Notes under the pieces: model-generated
The model's input: only the letters and a program-made list of their open reading frames with translations
What the model was told of the DNA's origin: nothing
Database searches by the model: none
Position numbers and translations under genes: made by a program
Source: Chlorokybus atmophyticus
Lineage: Eukaryota; Streptophyta; Chlorokybophyceae; Chlorokybales; Chlorokybaceae
DNA: 64,000 bases
Assembly: GCA_009103225.1 (NCBI GenBank)
Contig: RHPI01001715.1
Location: 162,856-226,855, forward strand
Direction: 5' to 3'
In this document: piece after piece, positions 43,227 through 54,954 of the stretch
How positions within the stretch are numbered: position 1 is the stretch's first letter
Layout of the letters: every line of letters begins with the position of its first letter

Positions 43227-46200
43227 ATGGCGGCGGCGGCGGCGGCGGTGGGGATGGGGATGGGGACGAACTACGGGATGGGTGCACCGGGATCCGCTGC
43301 CAGCACCGCCAGCACCACCATCGTTACCGCACACAACCACAACCACAACCACAACCACCATAACAGCGGCAGTAGCAACAGCAACAGCAGCTTGGAGGAG
43401 CTCAAGGGACTGGTGGCGGGGGCACTGGAGAGAAGAGGCGTACTCGCAAAACTACGGGTAAGGGAGCGAATGATACGGTAAACTAGTAGCAGAATCAACC
43501 ACGCTGATATTATTATTATTATTATTATTAACAGTAATGAAGGTAATCATCGTGGTTATTAGCTCTATCCCCATTGTCATTAATAGTGGCATTGTCCAGT
43601 TGTTGTGATCATAGGGGGGCAAATGGTGGTGGACTACCAGTAGTAGTAGTCATCCACCAGTATGTTCCTGACTCATCTGTGCTTGAGTGCTCTTCATGTC
43701 TTTTGTTTTCTTCTTTCTGTTTTGCAGGCTGAGCTGAGGGCGAGCGTGTTCTTAGCGCTGGCTGACAGCGGGGGTGATGACGGTGCCGATGGCAACAACA
43801 ACAGCAATAAGAAGGTGGATGCGTACGTGAAGGGCGGGACGGAGCGCACACGCTCTCTGCTGAGCACGCCGCAGGGTAAGTTGCTGGGTGTGAGGGGGGG
43901 GTGCTGTTATTGGTAGTGCAGCCATTGCTGCGCCCATAGACACGCACGCGCACAGGTATACGCATACAAACACGAACATAAACACACGTGTTCACATGCA
44001 AGCCANTGGTGTCAGCGTAGTTGTAGAAGCGACCAGCAGGTAGCAGCAGCAGCAGCAGGCAAGGGGGGGGGGGGCAATGCATGTAAGTGCACACGCGCAT
44101 GAACATGTTAGTACACTTGCAAATACATACACGTTTATATGTACACAGATGCACGCGCAATTGCAGCTTCCCACGCATGCACACACATGCACACGTATGC
44201 GTGCGCGCACACACACAATCACCCACACCAACATGCGCGCAGATGCATGCACGCGCTCACCTATACGCACGCACACGCACACGCACGCACGCAGGGGAGG
44301 TGGCGGCGGAGCTGGTGCGGGACTTCCTGCAGTGGTGCGGCCTCGAGTACACGCTGCAAGTGTTCGTGCCCGAATGCAACCTGGTAGGTAACCTCTCACC
44401 GTCATTAACACATGCCAACAATTTTGCCACCTACTCACTAGTGCACACGCTCACTCCCTCACTTGCGTGCGTGCGCGGCAGCCTGCACAGCGCAAAGACA
44501 GGACAAAGCTTGCCTCCGAGGCCAAGCTGAACACCACTCATGAAGCCGAAGAAGACTCTCCGCTGCTCATGCAACTGCTAACACAGTCAAGCCTCAGCAC
44601 CACCACCACCACCACCACCAATAACAACAACAACAACAGCAACACCCTCACCTCCGTCCCGAAGCTGCCTCTCGGCCAAGTAGTCTCATCATACGCAATC
44701 GCACAAACCGCCACATCGTCAACAGCAAGTGGACTCACTCCTCTCGCTCCTCCTCCCACGCCTCGACCCGGACCCATCAACACCACCACCACCGCCACCA
44801 CCACACTCAACAACATTACTCTCCCCCCCGGTGCGCGCGCTCTCCCAGGCTTGACCGGCAACGTCAGTGTGATGAGCAAGAGTGGTGCTGATCGGCTGGG
44901 GTCGCCAGCGAACAGCCCGCCGAAGTCGCCGAGGAGCCCCAACTCGCCGCGAAGCCCAAAGTGAGTGACGTAGTTGGTGTCTTTAGTGTTAGTTGTTGGG
45001 TGGGGTGGGGTGAGGACACATATGCAAGGAGTGTGGTGTCCACGTGTTGCTGCCCCCGAGGATGGTAGCGGTTGCCAGCGCTTGTGCGTGTGCTTTTAAC
45101 GTGTGCGCATGGGCCGATGGCATTGTGTTTGGTCATCTGAGGGGCTGCTTTGTGCGCTGTGTCTCATGTGTACATGTGTATATGTGTATGCCGTGTGTTG
45201 CCTGCCCACAGAAACCAACTTCTTTTTCCACGTCTACATTCATCAACAAGCGTCAATGAAACGCAGAGGCAATGATGACCGCTTCCCAGGACGACACGCA
45301 GAGCGCTCCCTTTCCCCTCTGGTACCGCTGAGAGATACACGCACGCACATACATACACACACACGTGTGTGCATGTGCCTGCATGTGATTTGTTTATTCA
45401 CTCACGTCTCCCTCACCCACACCCCTCAGAGTTCTCCCGAGACCCTTTCTCCCTCCCCCTCCCATTCCCCCTCCGCTCTCTCGTCCCGCTGGCCGCCACC
45501 AACCGTCAACATGACAACAACAACAACAACAACAACAACAGGGAAACAACCACCCTTGTCTGCCTCCAGACCGGATCCGAGTCCGACGACGACCACGACC
45601 GCGGCCGCAGCCGAGCTGGGAGGACTGCCGAGCATTGGGGGAAGGAGAGGAGGGTGAGTGGTGGAGTGGGTGGGGATGAGTGGAGGGTGGAATCGTGCGT
45701 GCGTGCGTGCGTGCGTGCGTGTTCATGTGTGCTTGGATGTTTAGATGTTCATGCACGTGTGTGTGCACCAGGTTGCCGCCGTTGGGGCAGAGTTTGACGC
45801 CATTGTCGGCTCCACCTTCGCGACTACAAACACACGAGGGTGACATTCTTGGCCAGGCTGCAGAGCGGCCGGCAGCGAGAATCATCACGCACGCGCCACC
45901 ACCACCGCCACCGCCACCACCAGCAGCGACATCAACATCAACATCACCACCAACGTCAACGATGCAAGCCGTTGGAAGCAAGTCGATGAGCGCAGCGCCA
46001 GTGATGTTGCCCAGCAACAACAGCAGCAGCGGTCCTTCCAGGTGCGGGATGCACACGTCCACATATGGTGTTGAGTGTTGTTGTAAAGGCAGACTCCTGA
46101 GTGTGCTTGTGGTTGTGCAACGATAGTGCTGAAAGGCGAGACATTGGTGGCAACATGCAACTAAGCAGCCGCGCCAACGATGACGACAATGACGATGAGG

Positions 46201-46664
46201 GCTCGTACGCCGATGAGGGCGATGAGTTTGAAGGGTAAGCTGGTTTGCAGAGTCATGCTTCCAGTTGCATGAAGTGCGCAGCATGGGCATGTGGATGGGT
46301 GGTTGCATGCGTGCGTGTGCAGTATGCAGAACATGATGTGTGGTGCCACAGGGACATCGATGAGTCAATAGCTGAAGAGGAGGTGGATGAGGAGGACATG
46401 GACGAGACGGGAGGCGGCGTGGGTGGCGTGGACTACGGGAAGGACTACCTCGCCGACTCCAAGGAGTTCAACTTCGGGGAGGAGTACGAGCGCGAGGACA
46501 ACCTGCACTTCTCCATGGTAAAGGCACACAGAGACTGTGCACATGTGGTGACTGTGATCGCCTCGTGACCTTGTTGTATTGTGCAGAGTGGCGGCCACAG
46601 CGGCGAGCTGCTTGACAGCGGCTTTTCCGATGGCGGGGGCGGGCGCGAGCTGGACCTGCCATAA
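43227..46664 (+). CDS. FOP/CEP43-like centrosomal protein with LisH motif (ten exons, 615 aa)
   Basis: Exons 43227-43457, 43728-43875, 44295-44383, 44482-44960, 45267-45321, 45430-45653, 45772-46041, 46127-46234, 46352-46517 and 46587-46664 close to 615 aa. The FOP N-terminal fold is clear: LEELKGLVAGALERRGVL, then AELRASVFLALADS. The LisH-like EVAAELVRDFLQWCGLEY (exon 3) follows, giving dimerisation in the family. The middle is Ser/Pro/Thr-rich, with KSPRSPNSPRSPK and poly-Thr/Asn/Pro runs. The C-terminus is acidic (DIDESIAEEEVDEEDMDE), as in FOP. Human FOP and plant TONNEAU1 relatives organise centrosomes, basal bodies or cortical microtubules. The many simple-sequence runs make this protein longer than animal FOP. 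Exon 5 (55 nt) is the least certain. Confidence 0.85.
44007..44065. repeat. 59-bp dispersed repeat, identical to 53657-53715
   Basis: The run from TGGTGTCAGCGTAGTTGTAG to GGCAAGGG is identical at 44007-44065 (FOP gene intron 2) and 53657-53715 (intergenic), including a (CAG)5-like stretch. The first copy begins immediately after a lone N at 44006 and ends in a long G run, so an assembly join cannot be excluded. Confidence 0.85.
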
Positions 46665-47984
46665 GTAACAATGATATTACCTCAAGACTTGATCTATGGA
46701 GATGCGTTGTGTATAGTAGTTGAGACATATATTGGTAGATCACAAGCCGCTTGCGGTTGTTATCTTGTCCCATCTCACTTGATTTATTACATAGCAAGCT
46801 ATGTAGTCGGCCATGGGTTGAGAAGGTAACGTAGTGATAGGAATATGGTGATTGGTGTAAAAAGCCTTCACCAAGGCGCTTAAGCACCACCCCACGCATA
46901 TACGTACATAATGGTAATATATGACAATACTTTCGTGATGTTTGCCTGCTTGCTTTGCCATTAATCCAATGCGCAGTATAGTTGTGCTGCAATCAATGCA
47001 TGAATGACAATGTGCTTGTGCACATGCAGCATGCGCAAGCTTGTGCGGGTATCACCTTAAAAGGGAGCACCATATGCTTGATGGATGGTGTACAACAGAT
47101 AGGGCCAGTTATTGGATGCAGCAAAACAGTTCTAGGCTGTTCTCAACATGCTGGTTGTCCAACAGACATAGGCCTTTACCATCCCTTGCAGTGGACTGGA
47201 ATTCTTTACCACTAAGTGCCTACCCACACCTGTGTTGTCGCGTGAGGTGTGCGTTTGTGGTATGTGTAATACACAATTTCACTATTTCAACAACATCGTC
47301 ACACCAAGTGTAATACTCACTGCATATCTCTGAAGATGCATGATGGTCCACCCTGTTTTCTTACATGCAACAATCGGTATAACACCTTATGTGCTTCTGC
47401 ATAGTGCATGTACAAAACTGCCTCGAGCATACCCTGTACCTTGTTTCACTAACGCACACAGGGCTGTAGCCCTCACCAAAAGCACGCACCTTGCTGCTGC
47501 GCAAGAACCGGAACATAAGGGAGATCATTGTGTATTTATCATAATACCACATCAGGGTCAACACTGTTTGTTCCATCATATCGCAACCACTATGCATTGA
47601 TCACAATTTGTGATCAATGCAGCATCGTGATTCACAATGCTGCATTGTCAATGCATCATGGCTCACTTGATCATATTCTCCAGTAGCGAAAGAGACCTGA
47701 AGCCAACCTAGACATGTGGGTTGGCGCTACTGCCATCTTGGAAACAGCAACCAGGACCTCGGCATGCTTTGTTGCATGTGCGTGTGTCTGCAACTCTGCT
47801 TACGGGTAACGAACTCTGGACAAGCTCAAAGACAGCACCAACGTGCCCGTTTCACTCAATACACAATGAACTCACATTTCCCGCAGCAAACTCAGCAACA
47901 TAGTCAGCTCTACACCAAAGGCGTAACCAGCACACGGCACGTGTGCTGGAGTCAATTAAGCTAAGCTCAAAATCCCAATGATGT
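46665..47984. other. Convergent 3' region with a palindrome (FOP-like / eEF1B gamma)
   Basis: About 1.3 kb between two converging stops, with no exon recognised. A perfect inverted repeat, TGCATTGATCACAA-T-TTGTGATCAATGCA, lies at 47593-47621. Confidence 0.6.
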
Positions 47985-50307
47985 TTACTTGAACACCTTG
48001 GCCTCAATGTGCACCTTGCCGTCGATCTTGTCTTCCTGAACCCACATATCTGCAGAGCAGCACAACATGCCATCAGAATGCACAAAAGTGACTCTTCAAT
48101 GACAATGTATGTGATATACCACTACACGTAACAATACAGATTTGCCACCACCGACATGCCTGCCTGCAGGCATACCTTCTAGCCGTGCCTTCTGAGCAGG
48201 GTCATTGATATCAATGCGCTTCCACTCATACAGCTCCGTATCGTAGACCTCGTCCTTCAGTGCCTGCGGGATGTCCGACCCACGGAACAGCCACGCGCCG
48301 GTGATCTCAAAGGGACCTTCACCGAGGATGCACATCACACCAAATGCGTGCTTGCGAATCAAATCGCAGCGCTGGAGGAAGCCGCTGACCTGCAACAGGT
48401 TATAGGTGGTCAAGCAATGGCATGAACTAACCTGTGGTCTCACATTCCATGTACTGGCAGTTAGAAGTACCTTGTTCATGGTCACATAGTTGACAGTGTT
48501 CTCGTCGTTGTACTTGTACTCGGAGAAAAACAGGCAGTAGCCCTCAGGGTCATACATGTTCCAGAAGCCGCCAATGGCAACCTCCCTGAAAGTCTTTGCG
48601 GGCGTGTTCGAGTAGAGGCGCTTCCACTCATCCATAACCATTTTGCTGGGCGGCAAGAGGTCCAGCGGGTTCTTGGCCTTGGGCTTGGGCGCGGGCTCAT
48701 CCTCCTCATCGTTGCCAGCTGGCGTCGCAGGGGCAGGTGCTGGGGACGCAGCAGCTGGTTTCTCCTGCTAGACAGGAGAGTTAACATTGAAAGCCACTAG
48801 CAAATGTCTAAGAACCAACATATGTCAGCTTGCTGTTGCGCTTACCTGCGCGGGCTTCTCCTTCTCCTTCTCCTTCTCCTTCTTTGGTGCAGAGTGTGTG
48901 GCAGCCTTCTCGCAAAGTGTAACATCCCCGAGCACAGCGCTAAGATTCGGTTGGTGCACCAGTGTCATGAACCACCGGACCAGGTGCGGGTACTCATCGC
49001 GGAAGCTTTGCTCAAACACAGTTGTGAAGCCTGCTAGCAGATCTACCGTTGCGAGAATGTCTGCGAGGGTAACACGGTCGCCTGCCAGGTAGGTTGAGCC
49101 CTTGAGATGAGCATCAAAGGCAGCCAGACCCTTCTTCACATCGGCAATAGCTGCGGTCTCAGTCTGCACAGTGAACTGTCAGACGAGACAGCAGGGACAC
49201 TGCATTTCATGCATGCCAGCAAGCTAAAACATGCACCAGAACAGCATTGCATACCTGCTTGTTGTAGGCACCATGGCCTGTGACAGGACCAACCCACCGA
49301 TCCAGGGCTGCCGTGACCTCTTGCGCAAGCTCCAGCCATTGGTCAACATTGTGCTGCACAAGTTATCGGAGGGTTAGCACTTGGAGTATTGTAAGTATGA
49401 CTGACTGACTGAAGCTAGAATACACGGATTGAGGCCTGTGGGGTGCACAGTGAGGCGCTGCATGCGATGGCACCAGTCACTTGCAATGGATGACATGCGT
49501 ACAACTGCCCGCGTTGCAGCGCGTGCATGAAGGCATGCAGCAGCTCAGACGACTGACAAGCCCTGGCCTGAATGAAATGGGACAATGCCTGCCATTACCA
49601 TGTCCTTGTCTGGGCCGAGCAAAGAGTCCTTGGCGCCGGACCGGGCAACTGCAAATGACGAAAGGAATCACGTCATTGCGATGTCGAGTACAATCCAATG
49701 ATATCCTAGTTTGAATGCGCGTTTATGGCGTACTGCACACTGCTTCTACCCTCTCAGCTGCACACAGCCATGGCAAATGGCAGGAGATGATGCACTACGA
49801 CAGGCAGGCACTATGTGTGGTGACCGTTATTGGCCTTGGCATTTGAGCATCGGCACAGGATGGAGTGCGCTGGCGGTGTCCACGCAGTGCAATGGTGCTG
49901 GTGGAAGCATATGCGAGAGGGGCAAGTGGTAGCCACTTACTGTAGCGAGCAATGGCATCCTCGCCGAAAACGCTGCCAGAGTCCAGCTTCAGGGAGGGTT
50001 TGCCAGCGGGGGCATCCCCAGCGTCGGTAGAGGTCTTCAGCTGAACACCGGCATAACGAGCAGCTATCTGCGCCTTCTGAGCAGCCCTGCTGCCTTCCGG
50101 CGCATACAGAGTCTGCATGCACAACACACATCACATACAAGCGCCTCGTCAACAAGCCCAAACCACCAGCATGCACAGCATTGAAACGCGCAAACACGCT
50201 AGCATGGCCACAGCAGCATGCTGCAGCTCTACGACCGCCGCACAACCCCACAATCAGCAAGCTTGTAGCAACCGCATCAACAGCCCCCAACGCACCGCAG
50301 GAGCCAT
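47985..50307 (-). CDS. EEF1G: Translation elongation factor 1B gamma (eight exons, 408 aa)
   Basis: Exons 50307-50296 (12 nt: MAPA), 50112-49941, 49648-49599, 49353-49255, 49163-48846, 48767-48471, 48389-48176 and 48049-47985 join to 408 aa. The N-terminal GST-like domain begins TLYAPEG and contains FGEDAIARY. The GST-C part has YLAGDRVTLADI and VLGDVTLCEK. A Lys/Glu repeat linker (KKEKEKEKEKP) precedes the EF1G domain, with NPLDLLPPSKMVMDEWKR, FWNMYDPEGYCLFF, GAWLFRGSDIP and the final DGKVHIEAKVFK. It is the structural subunit of the eEF1B exchange complex that recharges eEF1A. Exon 6 could start 3 nt later (tandem CAG acceptor). A telo-box lies about 85 bp upstream of the start codon. Confidence 0.95.
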
Positions 50308-51395
50308 GGCGAAGCACCAGCACAATGGTGGCGCCAACGACACAGCGGCGGCGGCTGCGGCAGAGAGAGCTGTCCTCAGTGCCAGCCGGAAACCCTAATG
50401 ACAGAGCGATCCGGTTCCGGCAGACTTCGCGCAGGAAACTGGGATCTCCAGAACAGGATTGGTTGGTACAGCAATTTGCCACTGGCAACTTCCCCAGGCA
50501 GTTCCACTGCAGGCGTGCGTCCACAGCGCTGGCGGCGTTGGCGGCGGCGGAGTGTTGGCACGGGGATCCTGCATGCGCTCAGGTGTGTGCTGGTGCAGTT
50601 GGGAGCGTGTTATGGGAGCTTTCTTATTCACAGTCTGTTTGGCTCGTCACGTGCTGCTGTCGAGTGTTTGCATGTTCGACACAGAGCTGCGACTAGCTGT
50701 TAGAGAAGCGTAGTACGAGTGGGAAGGACTTGTGAGTAGCTTGCTCTACGCTGCTTGTTGTGGTTCGTGAGGACGTGGTTGTTGACATACAGCAGGACGG
50801 AGTGGTGCACAGGCGATTGCAGTCACACACAGAAGTTGTGCACCGCTTATCAACAAAGGTCGCTTCTACAACAGGCATGCTCCTAGCACCAATTTAATTA
50901 ATCACTCGAAGCCGCATGTCATCAGTCTGTGCCATGATTGTGCTGCTTACAGTCAAAAGTCTTGGTTGTGCAGCCTGTTCGTCTGCCTCATGGCTGCGGA
51001 TGAAACTCCTGCCTTGGGTGGCAGAGCAAATAATGGTCTCACCACTAATGTGCACTTTTGGCCATACACTGTTGGTTAACTGCCGCACCCCTCATCTAGG
51101 TGATCTTAGCGCGAAGAACTCTTGTGGAAGGCAGCTGGTTGGCACTCGCCATGACAATGGCTCTGCACGGCTGGTCTTGGCGTTGACGCACTCTGCTGGA
51201 TAACACAGTTCGCTCCCCGCAGGACTCCATGTACTTAAGCTTATAACAGTCAGAGTCGTGCTTGAGTTGAGGTTGTACTGAGTCCTGCCATAGTCTTTGC
51301 GAGTTGGAGGCGTTTCTCAACTTCTGTAACGATCGGCTTCAGCTAGGTGAAGCTGGAGGTAGCGAACCTCGTGTCGTGGTTCCCTGCTACTCGCA
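50308..51395. promoter_or_regulatory. Divergent intergenic region with a telo-box (eEF1B gamma / GGCT-like)
   Basis: About 1.1 kb between diverging starts. AAACCCTAA at 50390-50398 lies close to the eEF1B gamma start codon, and (GGC)-rich sequence lies at 50346-50362. Near the GGCT-like gene no clear core element was seen. Confidence 0.5.
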
Positions 51396-52387
51396 ATGGT
51401 GCAGCCTGCCAAACAACAAAGCGCTCATGCAGAAGCCAATGTTTGGTACTTGGCGTATGGCAGCAACATGAATCCAAAAACGCTCAGCTTGCAGCGCGGT
51501 GTGTACCCAGCGGAGTCTTTTCCCTGTCGAGTCCCGGGCTATGTTATCAACTACCACCTGCTCGGGTTGCCCTACCTGGAGCCTGCCTTTGCTTCCGTTG
51601 AGGACGCATCCCACCCGCACTCGCCTGTCGACTGCCCTGAACTGCATGGGGTGGCCATGCGCATAACGCCACACGAACTTGATCTTATCCGGCAGGTATG
51701 CACTGTTGATGTTGCACTTGTACTGGACTCTCTGTCACGGACACTGCATCTCAAGTGCAACATCATTGAGCCTTATGTGTGTTGTCATTGCAGTCAGAAG
51801 CTGGGCAGGGCTACGATGACATGGGTTACCAGGAAAGAGCGGTGGAAGTGGTCGGGTATGACGGTCGGAAAGTCAAGGCCATCACATTGGTGGTTGTGTG
51901 TGACTCTGAGGTAAGACAACTCAGCAGAAAGGTCAAAACAGTCAGGTTGGTTTGCCCTGCGTTATGTGAGGTACTATGACACATGCAGATCCGCCCTGGA
52001 ACCCACCCTAGCCAACGGTACGTGAGGCTGTTGGCGGAAGGTGCGAAGCACCATGGGCTCCAGCAGGACTATGTCAAGTTTCTGGGACAACAAGAGTACT
52101 TTGAGGCAACCAGTACGCGGCAGCGGATAGGCCAAAGGATATGGTTGTGTATGCTGCTCACGGTATTTTTCCCATTCGTTATGCCGTACTTCGTATCAAG
52201 ACGGTTTAAAGTGCGCTTGCCGAGGTTTCTGGTGGTGAACTTGGAGTTTGGCCGGCGCCTGCAGTGGTTGGTGCATGACTACTTCTTTAGCCATCTCTTT
52301 GGTTCTGGTGCACGCGGCGACATGCCGGTAGCAGAGTCAGCAAGACTGTTGAGAGCCACTTCCAGCAATGGCATGAAAGCCGGATAA
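51396..52387 (+). CDS. Gamma-glutamylcyclotransferase-like (AIG2/BtrG fold) protein (three exons, 271 aa)
   Basis: Exons 51396-51695, 51794-51910 and 51989-52387 join in phase 0 to 271 aa. The substrate loop YGSNM is at 21-25 (WYLAYGSNMNPKTL). SEAGQGY at 101-107 carries the likely catalytic Glu102. RPGTHPSQRYVRLLAEGAKHHGL in exon 3 is typical of the eukaryotic cyclotransferase-like group. A hydrophobic stretch at about 190-208 (IWLCMLLTVFFPFVMPYFV) suggests one membrane helix, which is not usual in soluble GGCTs. The enzymes release 5-oxoproline from gamma-glutamyl amines; the exact substrate is not predictable. Confidence 0.82.
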
Positions 52388-54359
52388 TGCGATGTTCGAC
52401 AAGCTGTCATTCCCCTTGTGCAGTTCAGACGGTGGTGCAGAACTGTGTTGCAATTCGGTACCTTGCTGTAGTACATCATTCAGCCTTGAACTTGATGGTG
52501 CAGATTTCTGCATGCGAATCATGTCCCTCCATGATGTATTCCCCGTTATCACGAACGGTGAAATGTTCAAGAAGACATTTTCAAGGTAAAAGTGACGCAG
52601 AGCCATGGATGTTGGGTATCAAGTTGCTTGCAACCATGCGTAGCGTGGCTATTGGTTGTGGTTGGCAAGTGCTCTGCATCATGGGAGACACAGCTGCACC
52701 AAACATTGTGTTCTTGGCTGGGTAAGAACATGCGTCCATTCTTGGTGTAACTTGGTAATGTGAGCAGAATAGAGCATCGTGAAGACGTTAAAATGTTCAT
52801 GAGAACACACTTGTAGAGTGCATGTGGACTCCATTGTCATCATGCGTTGCAATAATATACAACATGATATCCTGACGATTTAAAACAATGTTGGACGGCA
52901 CTATGTGGTGCTCATTGTTGCTGCTTCTTATCGTTTAGCAAAAAAAAACATGGATATATGCTTCGGAGCTTGCTATACGCAGCTCTATGTTACATCTGAA
53001 GATAAATTGCAATTAAAAGTACATACCGTTATGCTAGTGTAATGCTTTTATTTGCATTGCAGCGTTAATAGGTGACAAAGCGTAACGCAATCAAGAATCA
53101 TATGGTTGCACTACAAGCTGCATACTTGTTAAATAGCTATCATATGGGTAGTGCGTATAAGTAGCATATCAAGTTATTGTTCTCAAATTACGACATTAAG
53201 TGTTTAAGTTTGCTATTACTGATATGGCATACAGACAGCTTGATAATCCGTATGCATATCATACAAGCCAATCCCATTGTTAAGTATTATTACATAAATA
53301 TGTTTTTATATAAGTGCAGAGTGATTGTAAATGTACGTGACATGTGATTGATACATTATGCATTGTATGTCGCTAAAGAAATACAATTCTATTTTCATCA
53401 ACTTGGAATGCTTGACAACTCCATGGTGCATAGGCTTTCCAACAATTGCAACACAATGTAAGGCACCAGCAAGCACACCAGCCAGCACACCAACAGGCAC
53501 ACCAGCAAGGACTGCATTACCAGGGCAAGGGCAAGGCTATGTGCACTAGCTACGTGCGTATGCTGGTGGTGGTGGGCGGAGAGGTGGGGCGGGGCAGTAG
53601 CAGCACAGCAGGTGTAAGGCAAGGCAAGGCAAGGCAGACCTGAGCAACAGCGGGGCTGGTGTCAGCGTAGTTGTAGAAGCGACCAGCAGGTAGCAGCAGC
53701 AGCAGCAGGCAAGGGAGGTAAGGCGAGGGGGTGAGCGGGATGCTGTGTTGTGCTGTGCGTGAGGGGCGCAGCAGGCCGGGCGGCTAGGTTATGGCGTGCT
53801 GGTCTTTACAGCCGCTTGTTGTAACACCCGCCGCCAGCAGGAGCAGTAGCGATACAATGGCTGGCCCAACGGACACTTTGCTGAGTCAGATGAGACACAG
53901 GCATTCTGAGCGACAGCACTTGACATATCACGTTAGTGCACTGTCAGCTCAGCAGTCAGTCAATTAGCACAGCAGTCAGCATAGCAGGCAGTTAATCACT
54001 TAGCAAGTAGTCAATGGCAACAATTGCAAGCACTCACAAGCTGACGTCAAATGCGTGCATTTGTAGCGTTACGCAGTGTGTAAACATGTGCGATGCGCAA
54101 TTATACAACCAAAAAATGAACCAGGTTTGAACTAGCATCATGGTACTGCTAATGTGGTACTGTTTAACAAACAATGTTTGCTCCTGTACTAATTGGCGTT
54201 CAAACCAGCAGCTGTTTCATGATGTCTTACAACGCGAGCCTGCATCTCCGCTATGGCAGCCTACCCAACCCGCATCTCCCACCCGCTACGAGAGAGGTTT
54301 GCGCCATGAACGCTCATGTACGCCATGTGCTGAGCTTAAGCCTCTGAGGCCGTTGACAT

Positions 54360-54700
54360 TACCGTAGAGACACGTACATACAACCTACACTCACTGTTGC
54401 GAATTTTTTTCATTCCTCATTTTGATAAAATGATCATAAAAATCAAGATTGCTGTCAACAAAGCCTGTAATCACATTGGGATTACAAACGAAGGCAAGTG
54501 ATAGTTATTGTAAAGACACATACATTACAGCCCACACTCATTTTTTCGAGTTATTTATCATTTTAACCTTGCTACTGCTCATAAAGTTAATATGTTGCTT
54601 TGTTACTACTGTTGTTAAAGCCTGTAATACTATATCAAGATTACAACCCAAGGCAACTGATAATTATTTCTGGTTTGTAATGTACGTGTCTCCACGGTAT
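54360..54700. repeat. MITE-like element: 24-bp terminal inverted repeats and internal duplication
   Basis: ACCGTAGAGACACGTACATA at 54360 is matched in reverse complement at the right end (TGTACGTGTCTCCACGGT, about 54681-54698), with a few mismatches. Inside, two copies of about 150 bp repeat the same order: GACACRTACAT...CACACTCA, then AAAGCCTGTAAT and GATTACAA...GGCAA.TGATA. No coding capacity is present. A non-autonomous DNA transposon is plausible, but no target duplication was confirmed. Confidence 0.55.
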
Positions 54701-54707
54701 ACATGTA

Positions 54708-54740
54708 CTTCAACCCTGCACTGTCAGTGCAGGGTTGAAG
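54708..54740. repeat. Perfect inverted repeat, 16-bp arms, 1-nt spacer
   Basis: CTTCAACCCTGCACTG-T-CAGTGCAGGGTTGAAG lies directly right of the MITE-like element and about 215 bp upstream of the rhodanese start codon. Confidence 0.9.
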
Positions 54741-54954
54741 AACATTAAAACTGTAAAAACGGCATGGTGACTGCAGGCTGCGTTCCATTGATGGGTAGTC
54801 ATCGCGGGATCACGCTCCAGCCAATGGCAGAGCAGACCAAAGCAGTGCCATGCACAACACGCATGCCGCTACTCCGAGCTGAAGTTGTTGGTGTTGTCGT
54901 TGGCGAGGGGAACGAGTACATTGTCGTGGGGAGAGGGGTTTGCAGCTGAACAGC

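Larger units (their letters stand above)
52388..54954. other. 2.6-kb AT-rich intergenic region
   Basis: No exon was recognised. 52850-53400 is strongly AT-rich. 53455-53520 has an imperfect CACCAGC-A repeat. It also holds the 59-bp repeat copy at 53657-53715, a duplicated element at 54365-54700 and a palindrome at 54708-54740. Confidence 0.55.
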
